Of a stretch of 39,514 nucleotides of DNA, positions 32,242 to 39,514 are shown piece by piece. The translations under genes and the position numbers were made by a program. Within the stretch, counting starts at the first letter, position 1. Every line of letters starts with the position of its first letter. Source of the DNA: Verrucomicrobiota bacterium (GTDB lineage Bacteria; Verrucomicrobiota; Verrucomicrobiia; Opitutales; Opitutaceae); contig JAUWBD010000022.1 of the NCBI GenBank assembly GCA_030605125.1, forward strand, positions 1 through 39,514, given 5' to 3'. The notes beneath the pieces were generated by a model, which saw only the letters and a program-made list of their open reading frames with translations, searched no databases and was not told the DNA's origin.

Positions 32242-34338
32242 ATGCCGACTCCTGCTCCGAAACGCACCGCTTACCGCACCCTCGGTGCCGCCCTGCTTCT
32301 CGCGGCAAGTCCGCCCCTTCCGGCTCAGACCGACTGGCGCGCCGAGGTCGGCTACACGAGACTCCTCCAAACGTTTGTCACCGGAGTGCCCACCGCCGCC
32401 TCGCCGGGCCTCGCCCAAATCGAGGCGATCGACATCAACGGCAACTACGCACCCAACGCCGGCGACAGCCGCTTCACCGGCAAAAGCTTCACGCTCCTCA
32501 GCGGCACCTCGGCGGCCTCCGGCCACGCCACCTTTGTCGGCGCCTTTATCTACGGCTCCACCAGCAGCTTGGTGCCAGCCACCACCGCGGTGGACATCTA
32601 CTCAGCATCAAATGCCGCCGGAACCGGCTGGATCAACCGTGCGCCCTACACCGACACCCGACTTGTCCAGAATCATAGCTGGGTTGCACGGGCCAATAAC
32701 TTTCCCGTCGGCGCCAACCTCAACCAGGAAGCGTTGGCGGCCAACCTGCGCGTCGATGTCATGGCCAACCAAGGTTCGATCATCGTCGCCGGCATGGACA
32801 ACGAGGCCGCGTCGTCACTTCCGGTTTGGCTTACCCAGGGCTATAACCTGATCAGCGTGGGTCGCAGCGATGGCGCGCATAGCGCAGGCACCACGATCTA
32901 TGACGGCGCGGGTCGCATCAAACCCGACATCGTCTCCTTCGAAACCACGACCAGCGGCGCCACCGGGCAGGTCTCCTCCGCCGCGGCCCTGCTCGCGCAG
33001 CGACTCACCGACGCTCCCTTTTCCCGATCGGACGCCGACCTTCCTCGAATCACCAAAGCCCTCCTCCTCGCCGGTGCCACGAAGGAAAAATTCCCTTCGT
33101 GGACACGCAGCTCCACCCAGCCGCTCGATCTCCGCTACGGCGCGGGCGAGCTGAACGTCCTGCTTGCCTACCGCACCCTTCTCGGCGGCCCCGTGGCGCC
33201 ATCGAACTCCGTCACCGCGCCCAACACCGCCTGGGCTCACGCCCAAATCCAGTTCAACACCCAGGAGAGGAACCGCACCTATTTCTTCGACGTGCCGGCA
33301 GGGTCCACCCACACGCGCTTTTCCGCCGCCCTCGTCTGGCACCGCCCGGCCACCTTCGCGAACGGCTCCTTCAGCTACAGCCCGCCAACCAATCTGAGCC
33401 TCACGCTCCTCACCGCGACCAACTTCACGACTGGCTCGGTGGTCACCGACGGCACGAGCAACAGCGCGGCCGATAACGTCGAGCACATCTATCTGCCTTC
33501 CCTGCCCCCCGGGCGCTACGCTCTCCAGGTCTCCACCGCGGCCTTCTCCTCCGCCACCGACTACGCCCTCGCCTGGCGCACCAGCCCCACCGTCACCGTC
33601 GCCGCCACCGTCGCCTCGACATCCGAAAGCAACCCCTCCTCGCCGGCGGTTTTCACCCTGACCCGCACCGGCCCCACCACCTCTCCCCTCTTCGTGCCGC
33701 TCGCCTGGGGCGGGACCGCCGTATCCGGAACCCACTACAGCACGCCACCCGCCGGCCTGCTCATTCCCGCGGGCAGCGCCTCCGCGACCGTGAGCATCAC
33801 GCCCGTCGCCGACTCGCTCGCCCAGGGCGACCGCAGTGTCACGCTCTCCGTCGCCACCGATTTCTCACTCTCCGCCGGCACGCCCTCGGCCGCCTCCGCG
33901 ACGATCCACGACAAGCCCTACGACGCCTGGCGCCATGCCCGCTTCTCCTCCGCCCAGCTCGCCGACCCCGCCGTGTCCGGCGACTCGGCCGACCCCGACG
34001 GCGACGGGCTCGCCAACCTGCTCGAATACGCCTTCGCCGGCGAACCGCTCACGCCCGCTTCCGTGCCCGCCGAGCGCCTGCCCGCCGTCGGCCTCGCCGA
34101 GGACGGTCGTCTCACCCTGACCTATTTCCACGCCGCCGACCGGCCCGATCTCGCGCACGCCGTCGAGTGGACCGACGACCTCGCCGCCGGCCCCGCCGGC
34201 TGGCAGACGGGCACGGGCGTGGTCACCGAGATCACGCGCGCGCCGGTCGAGGGCGGCGAACTCGTCACCGTGCGCGCCGACGCCACGCCGGCCGCGGCGC
34301 CGCGGCAGTTCCTTCGTCTGCGCGTGACGCGGCTGTGA
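32242..34338 (+). CDS. Secreted subtilase-like (S8) protease with Calx-beta and Verrucomicrobial C-terminal module
   Basis: 698 residues from ATG 32242 (an upstream TTG is in frame but the signal peptide, ending near LPLPA-QTDW, starts here). The catalytic part is diverged but traceable: Asp in EAIDINGNY, His in ASGHATFVGAFIYG (S8 HATHVAG pattern), oxyanion Asn in VQNHSWVAR, and Ser in KPDIVSFETTTSGATGQVSSAAALLAQ, aligned with GTSMAT. A jelly-roll-like region follows (~370-450), then a Calx-beta repeat (SNPSSPAVFTLTRTGPTTSP, GTHYSTPPAGLLIPAGSASAT). The C-terminus (DPDGDGLANLLEYAF to FLRLRV) is a module common on Verrucomicrobial secreted proteins. Probable extracellular or surface protease; activity is uncertain because flanking motif residues differ. 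Confidence 0.7.
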   Translation: MPTPAPKRTAYRTLGAALLLAASPPLPAQTDWRAEVGYTRLLQTFVTGVPTAASPGLAQIEAIDINGNYAPNAGDSRFTGKSFTLLSGTSAASGHATFVGAFIYGSTSSLVPATTAVDIYSASNAAGTGWINRAPYTDTRLVQNHSWVARANNFPVGANLNQEALAANLRVDVMANQGSIIVAGMDNEAASSLPVWLTQGYNLISVGRSDGAHSAGTTIYDGAGRIKPDIVSFETTTSGATGQVSSAAALLAQRLTDAPFSRSDADLPRITKALLLAGATKEKFPSWTRSSTQPLDLRYGAGELNVLLAYRTLLGGPVAPSNSVTAPNTAWAHAQIQFNTQERNRTYFFDVPAGSTHTRFSAALVWHRPATFANGSFSYSPPTNLSLTLLTATNFTTGSVVTDGTSNSAADNVEHIYLPSLPPGRYALQVSTAAFSSATDYALAWRTSPTVTVAATVASTSESNPSSPAVFTLTRTGPTTSPLFVPLAWGGTAVSGTHYSTPPAGLLIPAGSASATVSITPVADSLAQGDRSVTLSVATDFSLSAGTPSAASATIHDKPYDAWRHARFSSAQLADPAVSGDSADPDGDGLANLLEYAFAGEPLTPASVPAERLPAVGLAEDGRLTLTYFHAADRPDLAHAVEWTDDLAAGPAGWQTGTGVVTEITRAPVEGGELVTVRADATPAAAPRQFLRLRVTRL

Positions 34339-34339
34339 C

Positions 34340-34434
34340 TTTTGGAGGGACGCCGTCCCCGGCGTCCGCGAAGGCGTCTCGGGCAAGGAAACCCAATAGA
34401 CTCCGCGGACGGCGAGGACGCCGTCCCTCCAAAA
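34340..34434. repeat. Long inverted repeat between convergent genes
   Basis: 31-nt arms at 34340-34370 and 34404-34434 match at 28 positions, with a 33-nt loop. Arms start TTTTGGAGGGACG. It begins 2 bp after the protease stop and ends 10 bp before the stop of the convergent carboxykinase gene. No T-run follows the stem on either strand, so it is a repeat element that may block read-through, not a standard terminator. Confidence 0.92.
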
Positions 34435-34444
34435 AACACACCGC

Positions 34445-37400
34445 CTACACGCGGTGGGCGTGGGCGATGTCGCGCGCCACGGCAGGCTCGCCGCCGAGCG
34501 TGCCGCGCAGCGCCTCGGCGTAGGCCGGGGCCTTGGCGGCCTTGGCCTGGGCGGAGACGCGGTCGAGGCGGCCCTGGATATCGAGCCGCACCGCGATGTC
34601 GCTGTAGTTGGCCCGACGCAGGAACTTTTCCAGGTAGCGCGCATGCGCCTCCCAGGTGGAGGCGTCGATCACGCGCTTGGCCTCGAGGCGTGCCTTATAC
34701 CAGTCGCTCTTCAACATCTCGGCGCGGTCGAAGAGGCGGCGCACCTCGGGCGAATCGAGGCCCTTCCCCTCCCACTGGCCGTCGCGCATGATGTGGAGCA
34801 GCGCGCGCAGCGGCGGGCAGGCGTGCTCGACCGAACCGTCGGCGAAGTAGTGCTCGGCGGCCTCCTTCATCGCGGTGACGATGTTCTCCATGCCGTCGGC
34901 GAAGATGCCAAGGTCGGTGAGCTCGGGGCGCAGGTGCTCCTCGGCGAAGACCGTCGAGGGGTTGCTCATCACGCGGCCGAAGAAGGCCTGCACAAAGCGC
35001 TCGGTGATGCGCCAGCCGAGGCGCGAGGCGAGGACCGGCTTGCCCTCGTGGGTGAAGTCTTTGCAGCGCTCGAGGAAGCCGTGCTCGATGAGATACTTCG
35101 GCGTGCGCTCCTCGGCCGTCATGCGGCACCAGAGCTCGGGCACGAGCAGCGAGATGTCGTGGTCCACGCGCAGCTTCGGGCCCACCCAGCCGGCCGCGGT
35201 GGAGAAGGCGGGCAGGTCGGTGAGCAGGAAGGAGACGAGCGCGGCGTTGAGATCGTAGATCGGCGGCAGCGCGTTGAAGGGGCCCTTCGTGAGCGCGCCC
35301 TCGGAGCCGGCGCCGGTGGTCGAGGGCGACTTGCCGGTGAGCGAGGCGATGAGGTCCATGAAGGCCTCGGGCAGCTCCTGGTAGTGGATGGGGTTGAAGA
35401 CGCAGAGCGGGCGCACGCCCTTCTCGGGCGGGTTGAGGCGGCGGCCCATGAGCACGGCGCCGACCGGGAAGACCACGGGCGCCTCGGCGTCGAGGCCGCG
35501 GTGCAGGCGCGCGCCGATGCGGGCGAGCGCGGTGGCGCGGGGATCGAGCAGGTCGGGGCGGATCTGGAGGTAGCGCGGGTTCTTGGTCGGCTTGCCGTCC
35601 ACGATGCGCGGATGCGAGGGGAGGACGATGTATCCGGCCTTTGGATTCGCGGCGAAGTCGCGCACCATGTCCTTGATCGGGGCGGTGTAGGCGTCGAAGC
35701 CGAGGGTGTCGTCGAGGAGGTCGGCGGCGGCGGAGTGCGGGAGCGGCTCGTAGTTGGAGAAGAAGTTGCGCGGGCCGCTGAAGTCCTTCTCGGCGTGCTT
35801 GTCGTAGCCGCGCACGATGGCGTCGTCGGGGCGCTGGAAGAGGCGCGTCTCGCAGTTGTGGATGATCTTCACCGCGGAGTCGGCGGGCGTGCCGGCGGGC
35901 AGGCCTAGGACGGCGGAGGCGGGGGCGACGGCGGAGGCGGTGATGTCGTCCTCGGCCTGGATCTTCACCGCGGGCAGGAAGTCGCCGCGGAGGGTGAAGG
36001 TGCGCCAGCCGCCGTCCTTCGAGTAGCCGACGCGAAGGAACTGCTTGGTGGCGCGGGCGCCGTGGTATTTGAGCTCGTTGCCCGGGCGGCCGTTGATCGT
36101 ATCCACCGAGAAGTGGGCGCGCCAGTCGTCGCCGTGCTCGGGCTTGTGGACGCGTTTCACGAGGAGCACGAGGTCGCGGATGTGGCGCGGGATGGAGTCG
36201 AGCCAGGCGTTATACTCGTCGGTGTAGTCGGGGCTGCGGGAGAGCAGCTTGACGACGGAGCCGAGGGAGCGCTTGGGCGAGAGGATGGGGCGGCCGGCGC
36301 CGGGGGCCTTGTTGCGCGCGGCGTCCTTGTAGCGCACGGCGTAGTCGCGCTTCAGGATCGATTCGACGAGGTCGAGGTCCTTCACGGCGTCGGCGATGAA
36401 GACGGGGCCGGAGAAGGTGGCGTCGGCGATGGACTTGGAGATCTCGGACTTGCCGCCGCCGGAGACGGTGCAGGGCTTGTGGCAGAGCAGGCCCTCGGCG
36501 GTGGTGCCGCGCAGGCGCCAGCGCGAGGCGGGGTCGGGCCGCACCATCTCGACCTTATAGCCGGAGGGCAGGACGTAGGTGATGCCGGGGAGAAGCTTGA
36601 GCGTGTGCGCGGGCGCCTCCGCCGGGCCCCAGGAGACGCGCTGGGCGCGGAGGTCGAAGCGGGCGTCGCCGGGGACGTAGTGGATATCCGGATACTCGGC
36701 GTCGCGGGCCCAGCCGCCGGGCTGCGGGATGGCGCGGGCGGCGAGGAGCTTGAGGGCGCGATCGAAGGCGCCGGCCTCCTCGGGGAACCGGGAGGCGAGG
36801 CTGAACTGCTCGCCGAGGTCGTAGCTGGGGAAGGCGAGGGCGCCGCCGGCGTGCTCCTCCTCGGCGAGGCCGAGCAGGTTGGCCGAGAGGGAGATCTGGG
36901 TCTTCACCTCCTTCTTGCAGTAGCCGAAGTAGTTGTCGGAGATCACCGTGACCACGACGCCCGAGGCGTCGCGCGAGGTGCACTTGAAGGCGACGCCGTC
37001 GTTGTAGGGCTCGTCGGGCGATTTCCAGCACATGCCGTCGCGGCGCTGGCGCTCGGTGGCGTCCGCCCAGGAGGGCAGGCCGAGGTCTTTCTTGAGGAGG
37101 CCGTTCAGGTGCGGGGCGAGGATGATGCAGCCGGTGTGGCCGGTCCAGGTCTCGGGATCGAGGGCGGCGTCGTTGACCGGCAGGCCGGGGTCGCCGGCGT
37201 TGCCGAAGATGCTTTCGACGAAGTCGAGGTTGGCGACGAGCGCGCCGGGGATGAAGAAACGCGTCTCCATGCGGCGGGCGGGGGTGAAGCCGGGCACGGC
37301 CGGCACCACGACCGGGCGCAGGTAGAGCGAGACGAAGGTCTTGGCCGCGGCGGGCGAGGCGGCGGTGAAGGGCAGGGAGAGCAGGTCGTCGGGCGGGTTG

Positions 37401-37936
37401 AGCGCGGCGACGAGGAGGCGGCGAAACACGGCCGCGGGCACGGCCTTCTTGTCGTCGGGGATGGGCAGGCCTCCTTCGGCGACGTGGAAGATGCCCTGCG
37501 TGGTGCGGCGGTCGCTCTTGGGGTTGTGCAGGATGCCGTTGTGCAGGCGGGTGGAGGTGAGGATGGCGCTCTTGTGCTCGTCGGCGGAGGGCGGGAGCGA
37601 GAGGGCGCGGGCGAGGCCGGGACGGTCGAGGACGAAGGTGGCCGAGGGCAGGTGCGGCACCGGGCCGTATTCCTCCAGGGTCGAGTAGAGGAAATTTTGG
37701 ATGCGCTGATCCACGGGGCACAGGTGCTTGGCGAGCAGGCGGTCCTTCTCGCGGCCGAGCAGGAGGAAGTGGTCCACGAGCTTGGAAAGGGAGGCGGAGC
37801 CCTCGTCCTCGGGGAGTTCGATCCCGGGCTGGCCGATTTCGCGGAGCTTGAGGTTGAGATAGGCCAACACGCGCGGGTCGCGCGGATCGGGCAACTTCGG
37901 CAACAGGGCGGCGGCGGTGGCGGCTTCGTCGTGCAT
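34445..37936 (-). CDS. Very large PEP carboxykinase-like protein, candidate pyrophosphate-dependent PEPCK
   Basis: 1163 residues from ATG 37936 (MHDEAATAAALLPKLPDP); the open frame upstream is not protein-like. No signal peptide or membrane segment. The key motif is TVSGGGKSEISKS at ~490-502, which aligns with the P-loop of ATP-PEPCK (GLSGTGKTTLS). Size and general pattern agree with the PPi-type PEPCK described from Propionibacterium and Entamoeba (about 1100-1150 residues). Other likely conserved blocks: GRPILSPKRSLGSVVKLL, YTDEYNAWLDSIPRHIRDLVLLVKR, NGRPGNELKYHG, LRVGYSKDGGWRTFTLRGDFLPA, AEDDITAS. If correct it interconverts oxaloacetate and PEP with PPi/Pi instead of a nucleotide. It is divergent from an adenylate-kinase-like gene. 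The identification rests on motif and size, not on a search. Confidence 0.6.
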   Translation of the reverse strand: MHDEAATAAALLPKLPDPRDPRVLAYLNLKLREIGQPGIELPEDEGSASLSKLVDHFLLLGREKDRLLAKHLCPVDQRIQNFLYSTLEEYGPVPHLPSATFVLDRPGLARALSLPPSADEHKSAILTSTRLHNGILHNPKSDRRTTQGIFHVAEGGLPIPDDKKAVPAAVFRRLLVAALNPPDDLLSLPFTAASPAAAKTFVSLYLRPVVVPAVPGFTPARRMETRFFIPGALVANLDFVESIFGNAGDPGLPVNDAALDPETWTGHTGCIILAPHLNGLLKKDLGLPSWADATERQRRDGMCWKSPDEPYNDGVAFKCTSRDASGVVVTVISDNYFGYCKKEVKTQISLSANLLGLAEEEHAGGALAFPSYDLGEQFSLASRFPEEAGAFDRALKLLAARAIPQPGGWARDAEYPDIHYVPGDARFDLRAQRVSWGPAEAPAHTLKLLPGITYVLPSGYKVEMVRPDPASRWRLRGTTAEGLLCHKPCTVSGGGKSEISKSIADATFSGPVFIADAVKDLDLVESILKRDYAVRYKDAARNKAPGAGRPILSPKRSLGSVVKLLSRSPDYTDEYNAWLDSIPRHIRDLVLLVKRVHKPEHGDDWRAHFSVDTINGRPGNELKYHGARATKQFLRVGYSKDGGWRTFTLRGDFLPAVKIQAEDDITASAVAPASAVLGLPAGTPADSAVKIIHNCETRLFQRPDDAIVRGYDKHAEKDFSGPRNFFSNYEPLPHSAAADLLDDTLGFDAYTAPIKDMVRDFAANPKAGYIVLPSHPRIVDGKPTKNPRYLQIRPDLLDPRATALARIGARLHRGLDAEAPVVFPVGAVLMGRRLNPPEKGVRPLCVFNPIHYQELPEAFMDLIASLTGKSPSTTGAGSEGALTKGPFNALPPIYDLNAALVSFLLTDLPAFSTAAGWVGPKLRVDHDISLLVPELWCRMTAEERTPKYLIEHGFLERCKDFTHEGKPVLASRLGWRITERFVQAFFGRVMSNPSTVFAEEHLRPELTDLGIFADGMENIVTAMKEAAEHYFADGSVEHACPPLRALLHIMRDGQWEGKGLDSPEVRRLFDRAEMLKSDWYKARLEAKRVIDASTWEAHARYLEKFLRRANYSDIAVRLDIQGRLDRVSAQAKAAKAPAYAEALRGTLGGEPAVARDIAHAHRV

Positions 37937-38470
37937 AGGGCGTGGGGGAACCGAAGAACGGGCGGTGAAAACGCGTCCACGGTCACCGCCCACGTTAGGG
38001 ATTGGCTCGAGCAGGGCGCAAGACACGGGGCCCCAAGCGCGCAAAAAACGCAAAATACGCAGAATCGACCGGAGGCGCGCATACGCCCGCGGGTGCCGCC
38101 AAACCCGCCGCCCATAAACACCAAGACGGGGCCACCACAAGGGCGGCCCCGTCAGGTCCAGCTTCAACTAACACTCCTGAAGTTCGCGGCTTCAGGAATT
38201 GGGTGTGTTCACAGGGTGAGCACGAAAGAACAAAATTGGTGCCTCGAGAACGTATCCGGAGCTTCGGCTTGGGGCTTGGCGGGAGGAAGCAATTCTCAAG
38301 GGTATGCGCAGTCTGACGCGCACCTGAAAGGAAGGTTCCCAAAAAATCTCGGGGATGCAAACCGAAGCGGTCCAAACGGGGTAACAACCCCAAAAAACGC
38401 GTCATCGGGCGGGCGCCAACTTCGCTATCGAAACCCCGCCGGCTTTGCCCCTTTGTGACCTGCTTTCTCC
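37937..38470. other. 534-bp divergent spacer between PEPCK-like and NMP kinase genes
   Basis: No convincing gene. It is clearly AT-richer than the flanks from about 38160. Contents: a half element of CGCAAAA words (38040-38064), a 9-bp perfect hairpin with arm GACGGGGCC (38125-38133 with 38145-38153), and an 8-bp hairpin with arm TCCTGAAG (38175-38182 with 38190-38197). The ~270 bp after these show small stems but nothing I can name; a structured leader or small RNA is possible. Confidence 0.55.
38040..38064. repeat. Half element, CGCAAAA words
   Basis: CGCAAAA, 2 nt, CGCAAAA, 2 nt, CGCAGAA. Same 7+2 layout as the element at 31777-31802. Confidence 0.85.
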
Positions 38471-39514
38471 ATGGCCACGCCACTCCCGGACCCCGCCCTG
38501 AAGCCCCTCGCCCCGACCGGCACCGCGCCTGCCGCCACCCGTCACCACGACCTCGAGATCAAGGACGCGCAGGTGATCTTCGACACCGTCTGGCGCGACC
38601 TGGAGGCCGAGTTTGGCCGCGACCAGCTCCGTTTCCCCAAGGAGATCATCCTGCTCGGCGGCGCGCCCGGCGCGGGCAAGGGCACCAACACCGCCTTCAT
38701 CCTCAAGGCCCGCGGGCTCACCTGTGAACCGATCGTGGTGAGCGCCCTGCTCGACACCCCGGAGGCCCGCCGGATCAAGGACGCCGGGCATATGGTCGGG
38801 GACCGCGAGGTCATCCGCCTCCTGCTGCGCCGCCTGCTCGACCCCGCCTACCGCGACGGGTGCATCCTCGATGGGTTCCCGCGCACGGAGGTGCAGGTGG
38901 AGTGCCTCAAGCTGCTCGTGGACCGCATGCACGCGCTGCGCCGCGAGTTCTACCACACGCCGCTGCGCATGCACTTCCGCCACCCCACCATCCACATCAT
39001 GGTGCTGTTCGTGGACGAGAAGACCTCCGTCGAGCGCCAGCTCAAGCGCGGCCTCGAGATCCGCGCGCACAACGAGGACGTGCGCCGCACCGGCCTCGGC
39101 GAGCTGCTCGAGGAGCGCCCCACCGACTACGACCTCGATCTCGCGAAGCGCCGCTACAAGGTCTTCAAGGAGCAGACCTGGGACGCGCTCCAATCCCTGC
39201 GCGAGATCTTCCACTACCACCTGGTCAACGCCCAGGGCAGCCTCGTCGAGGTGGAGCAAAACATCATCCGCGAGCTGCAATACCAGAGCTCGCTCGAGCT
39301 CGACCCGCGCACCCACGACCTGCTCCGAGCCATCCCGGTGGCGAGCGATCTCGTGGTCCACGCGCGCCAGGAGCTGGTCAAGCGCCTCGACGACTACGCC
39401 TTCGAGCACGGCGATCTGCTGGCCAAGGTGGTGGACTTCATCGCCCGCCGGGTGATGCCGATCGTGACGCGCCACGCCATCTCGGGCATCGCCTCGGTCA
39501 ACACCGAGGACGCG
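38471..39514 (+). CDS. Adenylate kinase-like nucleoside monophosphate kinase, long form, 3' end beyond window
   Basis: At least 348 residues from ATG 38471 with no stop before the window ends; ordinary adenylate kinase is ~215. P-loop GGAPGAGKGTNTAF (63-76) and ILDGFPRTEVQ (132-142) are adenylate kinase hallmarks. HIMVLFVDEKTSVERQLKR and RRYKVFKEQTWDALQSLREIFHYHLVNAQGSLVEV follow the fold to its usual end. A ~55-residue N-terminal extension precedes the P-loop, and at least 90 further helical residues (NIIRELQYQSSLELDPRTHDLLRAIPVAS onward) follow the core as an extra domain. Substrate (AMP or another NMP) is not decided by sequence. Divergent from the PEPCK-like gene. Confidence 0.85.
   Translation, partial: MATPLPDPALKPLAPTGTAPAATRHHDLEIKDAQVIFDTVWRDLEAEFGRDQLRFPKEIILLGGAPGAGKGTNTAFILKARGLTCEPIVVSALLDTPEARRIKDAGHMVGDREVIRLLLRRLLDPAYRDGCILDGFPRTEVQVECLKLLVDRMHALRREFYHTPLRMHFRHPTIHIMVLFVDEKTSVERQLKRGLEIRAHNEDVRRTGLGELLEERPTDYDLDLAKRRYKVFKEQTWDALQSLREIFHYHLVNAQGSLVEVEQNIIRELQYQSSLELDPRTHDLLRAIPVASDLVVHARQELVKRLDDYAFEHGDLLAKVVDFIARRVMPIVTRHAISGIASVNTEDA

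Noticed and set aside
34340-34434. Bidirectional intrinsic terminator
   Set aside because: Neither strand has a T-run after the stem; in both directions the stem is followed by A-rich sequence.
38200-38460. tmRNA, RNase P RNA or known riboswitch
   Set aside because: No characteristic conserved core of any of these could be found on either strand.
37995-38483. 162-residue (-) ORF in the divergent spacer
   Set aside because: It overlaps the NMP kinase start, crosses two strong hairpins and has no recognisable motif or Shine-Dalgarno.

Overview
The window is high-GC bacterial DNA that most resembles a Verrucomicrobium of the Opitutaceae type. This placement is inference from gene content: a secreted protease with the DPDGDGLANLLEYAF C-terminal module common in Verrucomicrobia, a short type-2 ArgC, a compact UvrC, a BBP2-type porin, and several palindromic or short-word intergenic repeats typical of such genomes. 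No rRNA, tRNA, insertion sequence or CRISPR array was recognised.

Layout. 1-14675 is mostly housekeeping: a truncated CNNM/CorC-type transporter (-), a 40-residue lysine/alanine-rich histone-like protein with its own terminator, a Ca2+/Na+ antiporter, purN, type-2 argC, prmA and a polysaccharide deacetylase (+). Then comes a (-) operon of cinA, a small protein kinase-like gene and a DTW-domain tRNA modification gene, followed on (+) by uvrC, a Na/Pi-type transporter with a PhoU tail, and a three-gene cassette (membrane protein, four-helix-bundle protein, YjbR-like protein).

14690-29684 is one co-oriented (-) block devoted to urea: BBP2 porin, urtA-urtB-urtC-urtD-urtE (urea ABC importer), urea carboxylase, allophanate hydrolase, and an AAA+ enhancer-binding-type regulator with a CHASE-like N-terminus. 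Together they would carry urea from the outer membrane to ammonia and CO2 without nickel urease. A sigma54-like promoter lies upstream of the porin, and a terminator-like hairpin sits between urtA and urtB. The regulator has GGGPRG where GAFTGA is expected, so how it acts on that promoter is open.

30088-34338 (+) holds pabA/trpG, nrdR, an unknown gene, a HIT protein and a secreted S8-like protease with a Calx-beta repeat. 34445-37936 (-) is a 1163-aa protein whose P-loop and size fit pyrophosphate-dependent PEP carboxykinase. Divergent from it, across a 534-bp hairpin-rich spacer, is a long adenylate-kinase-like gene that runs off the window.

The most unusual structure is a set of intergenic elements that share one design: three or more copies of a 7-nt word separated by a locus-specific spacer of 0-3 nt, often as inverted pairs. 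The word itself differs from locus to locus (CACGGAT, CGCGGAT, CGCGAAG, CACTAAT, CACGAAA, CGCAAAA, CGAGGAG, ATGGGAA, CATTGGT). Three of them run into reading frames: the N-termini of the four-helix protein and of UrtE, and the stop codon of nrdR.
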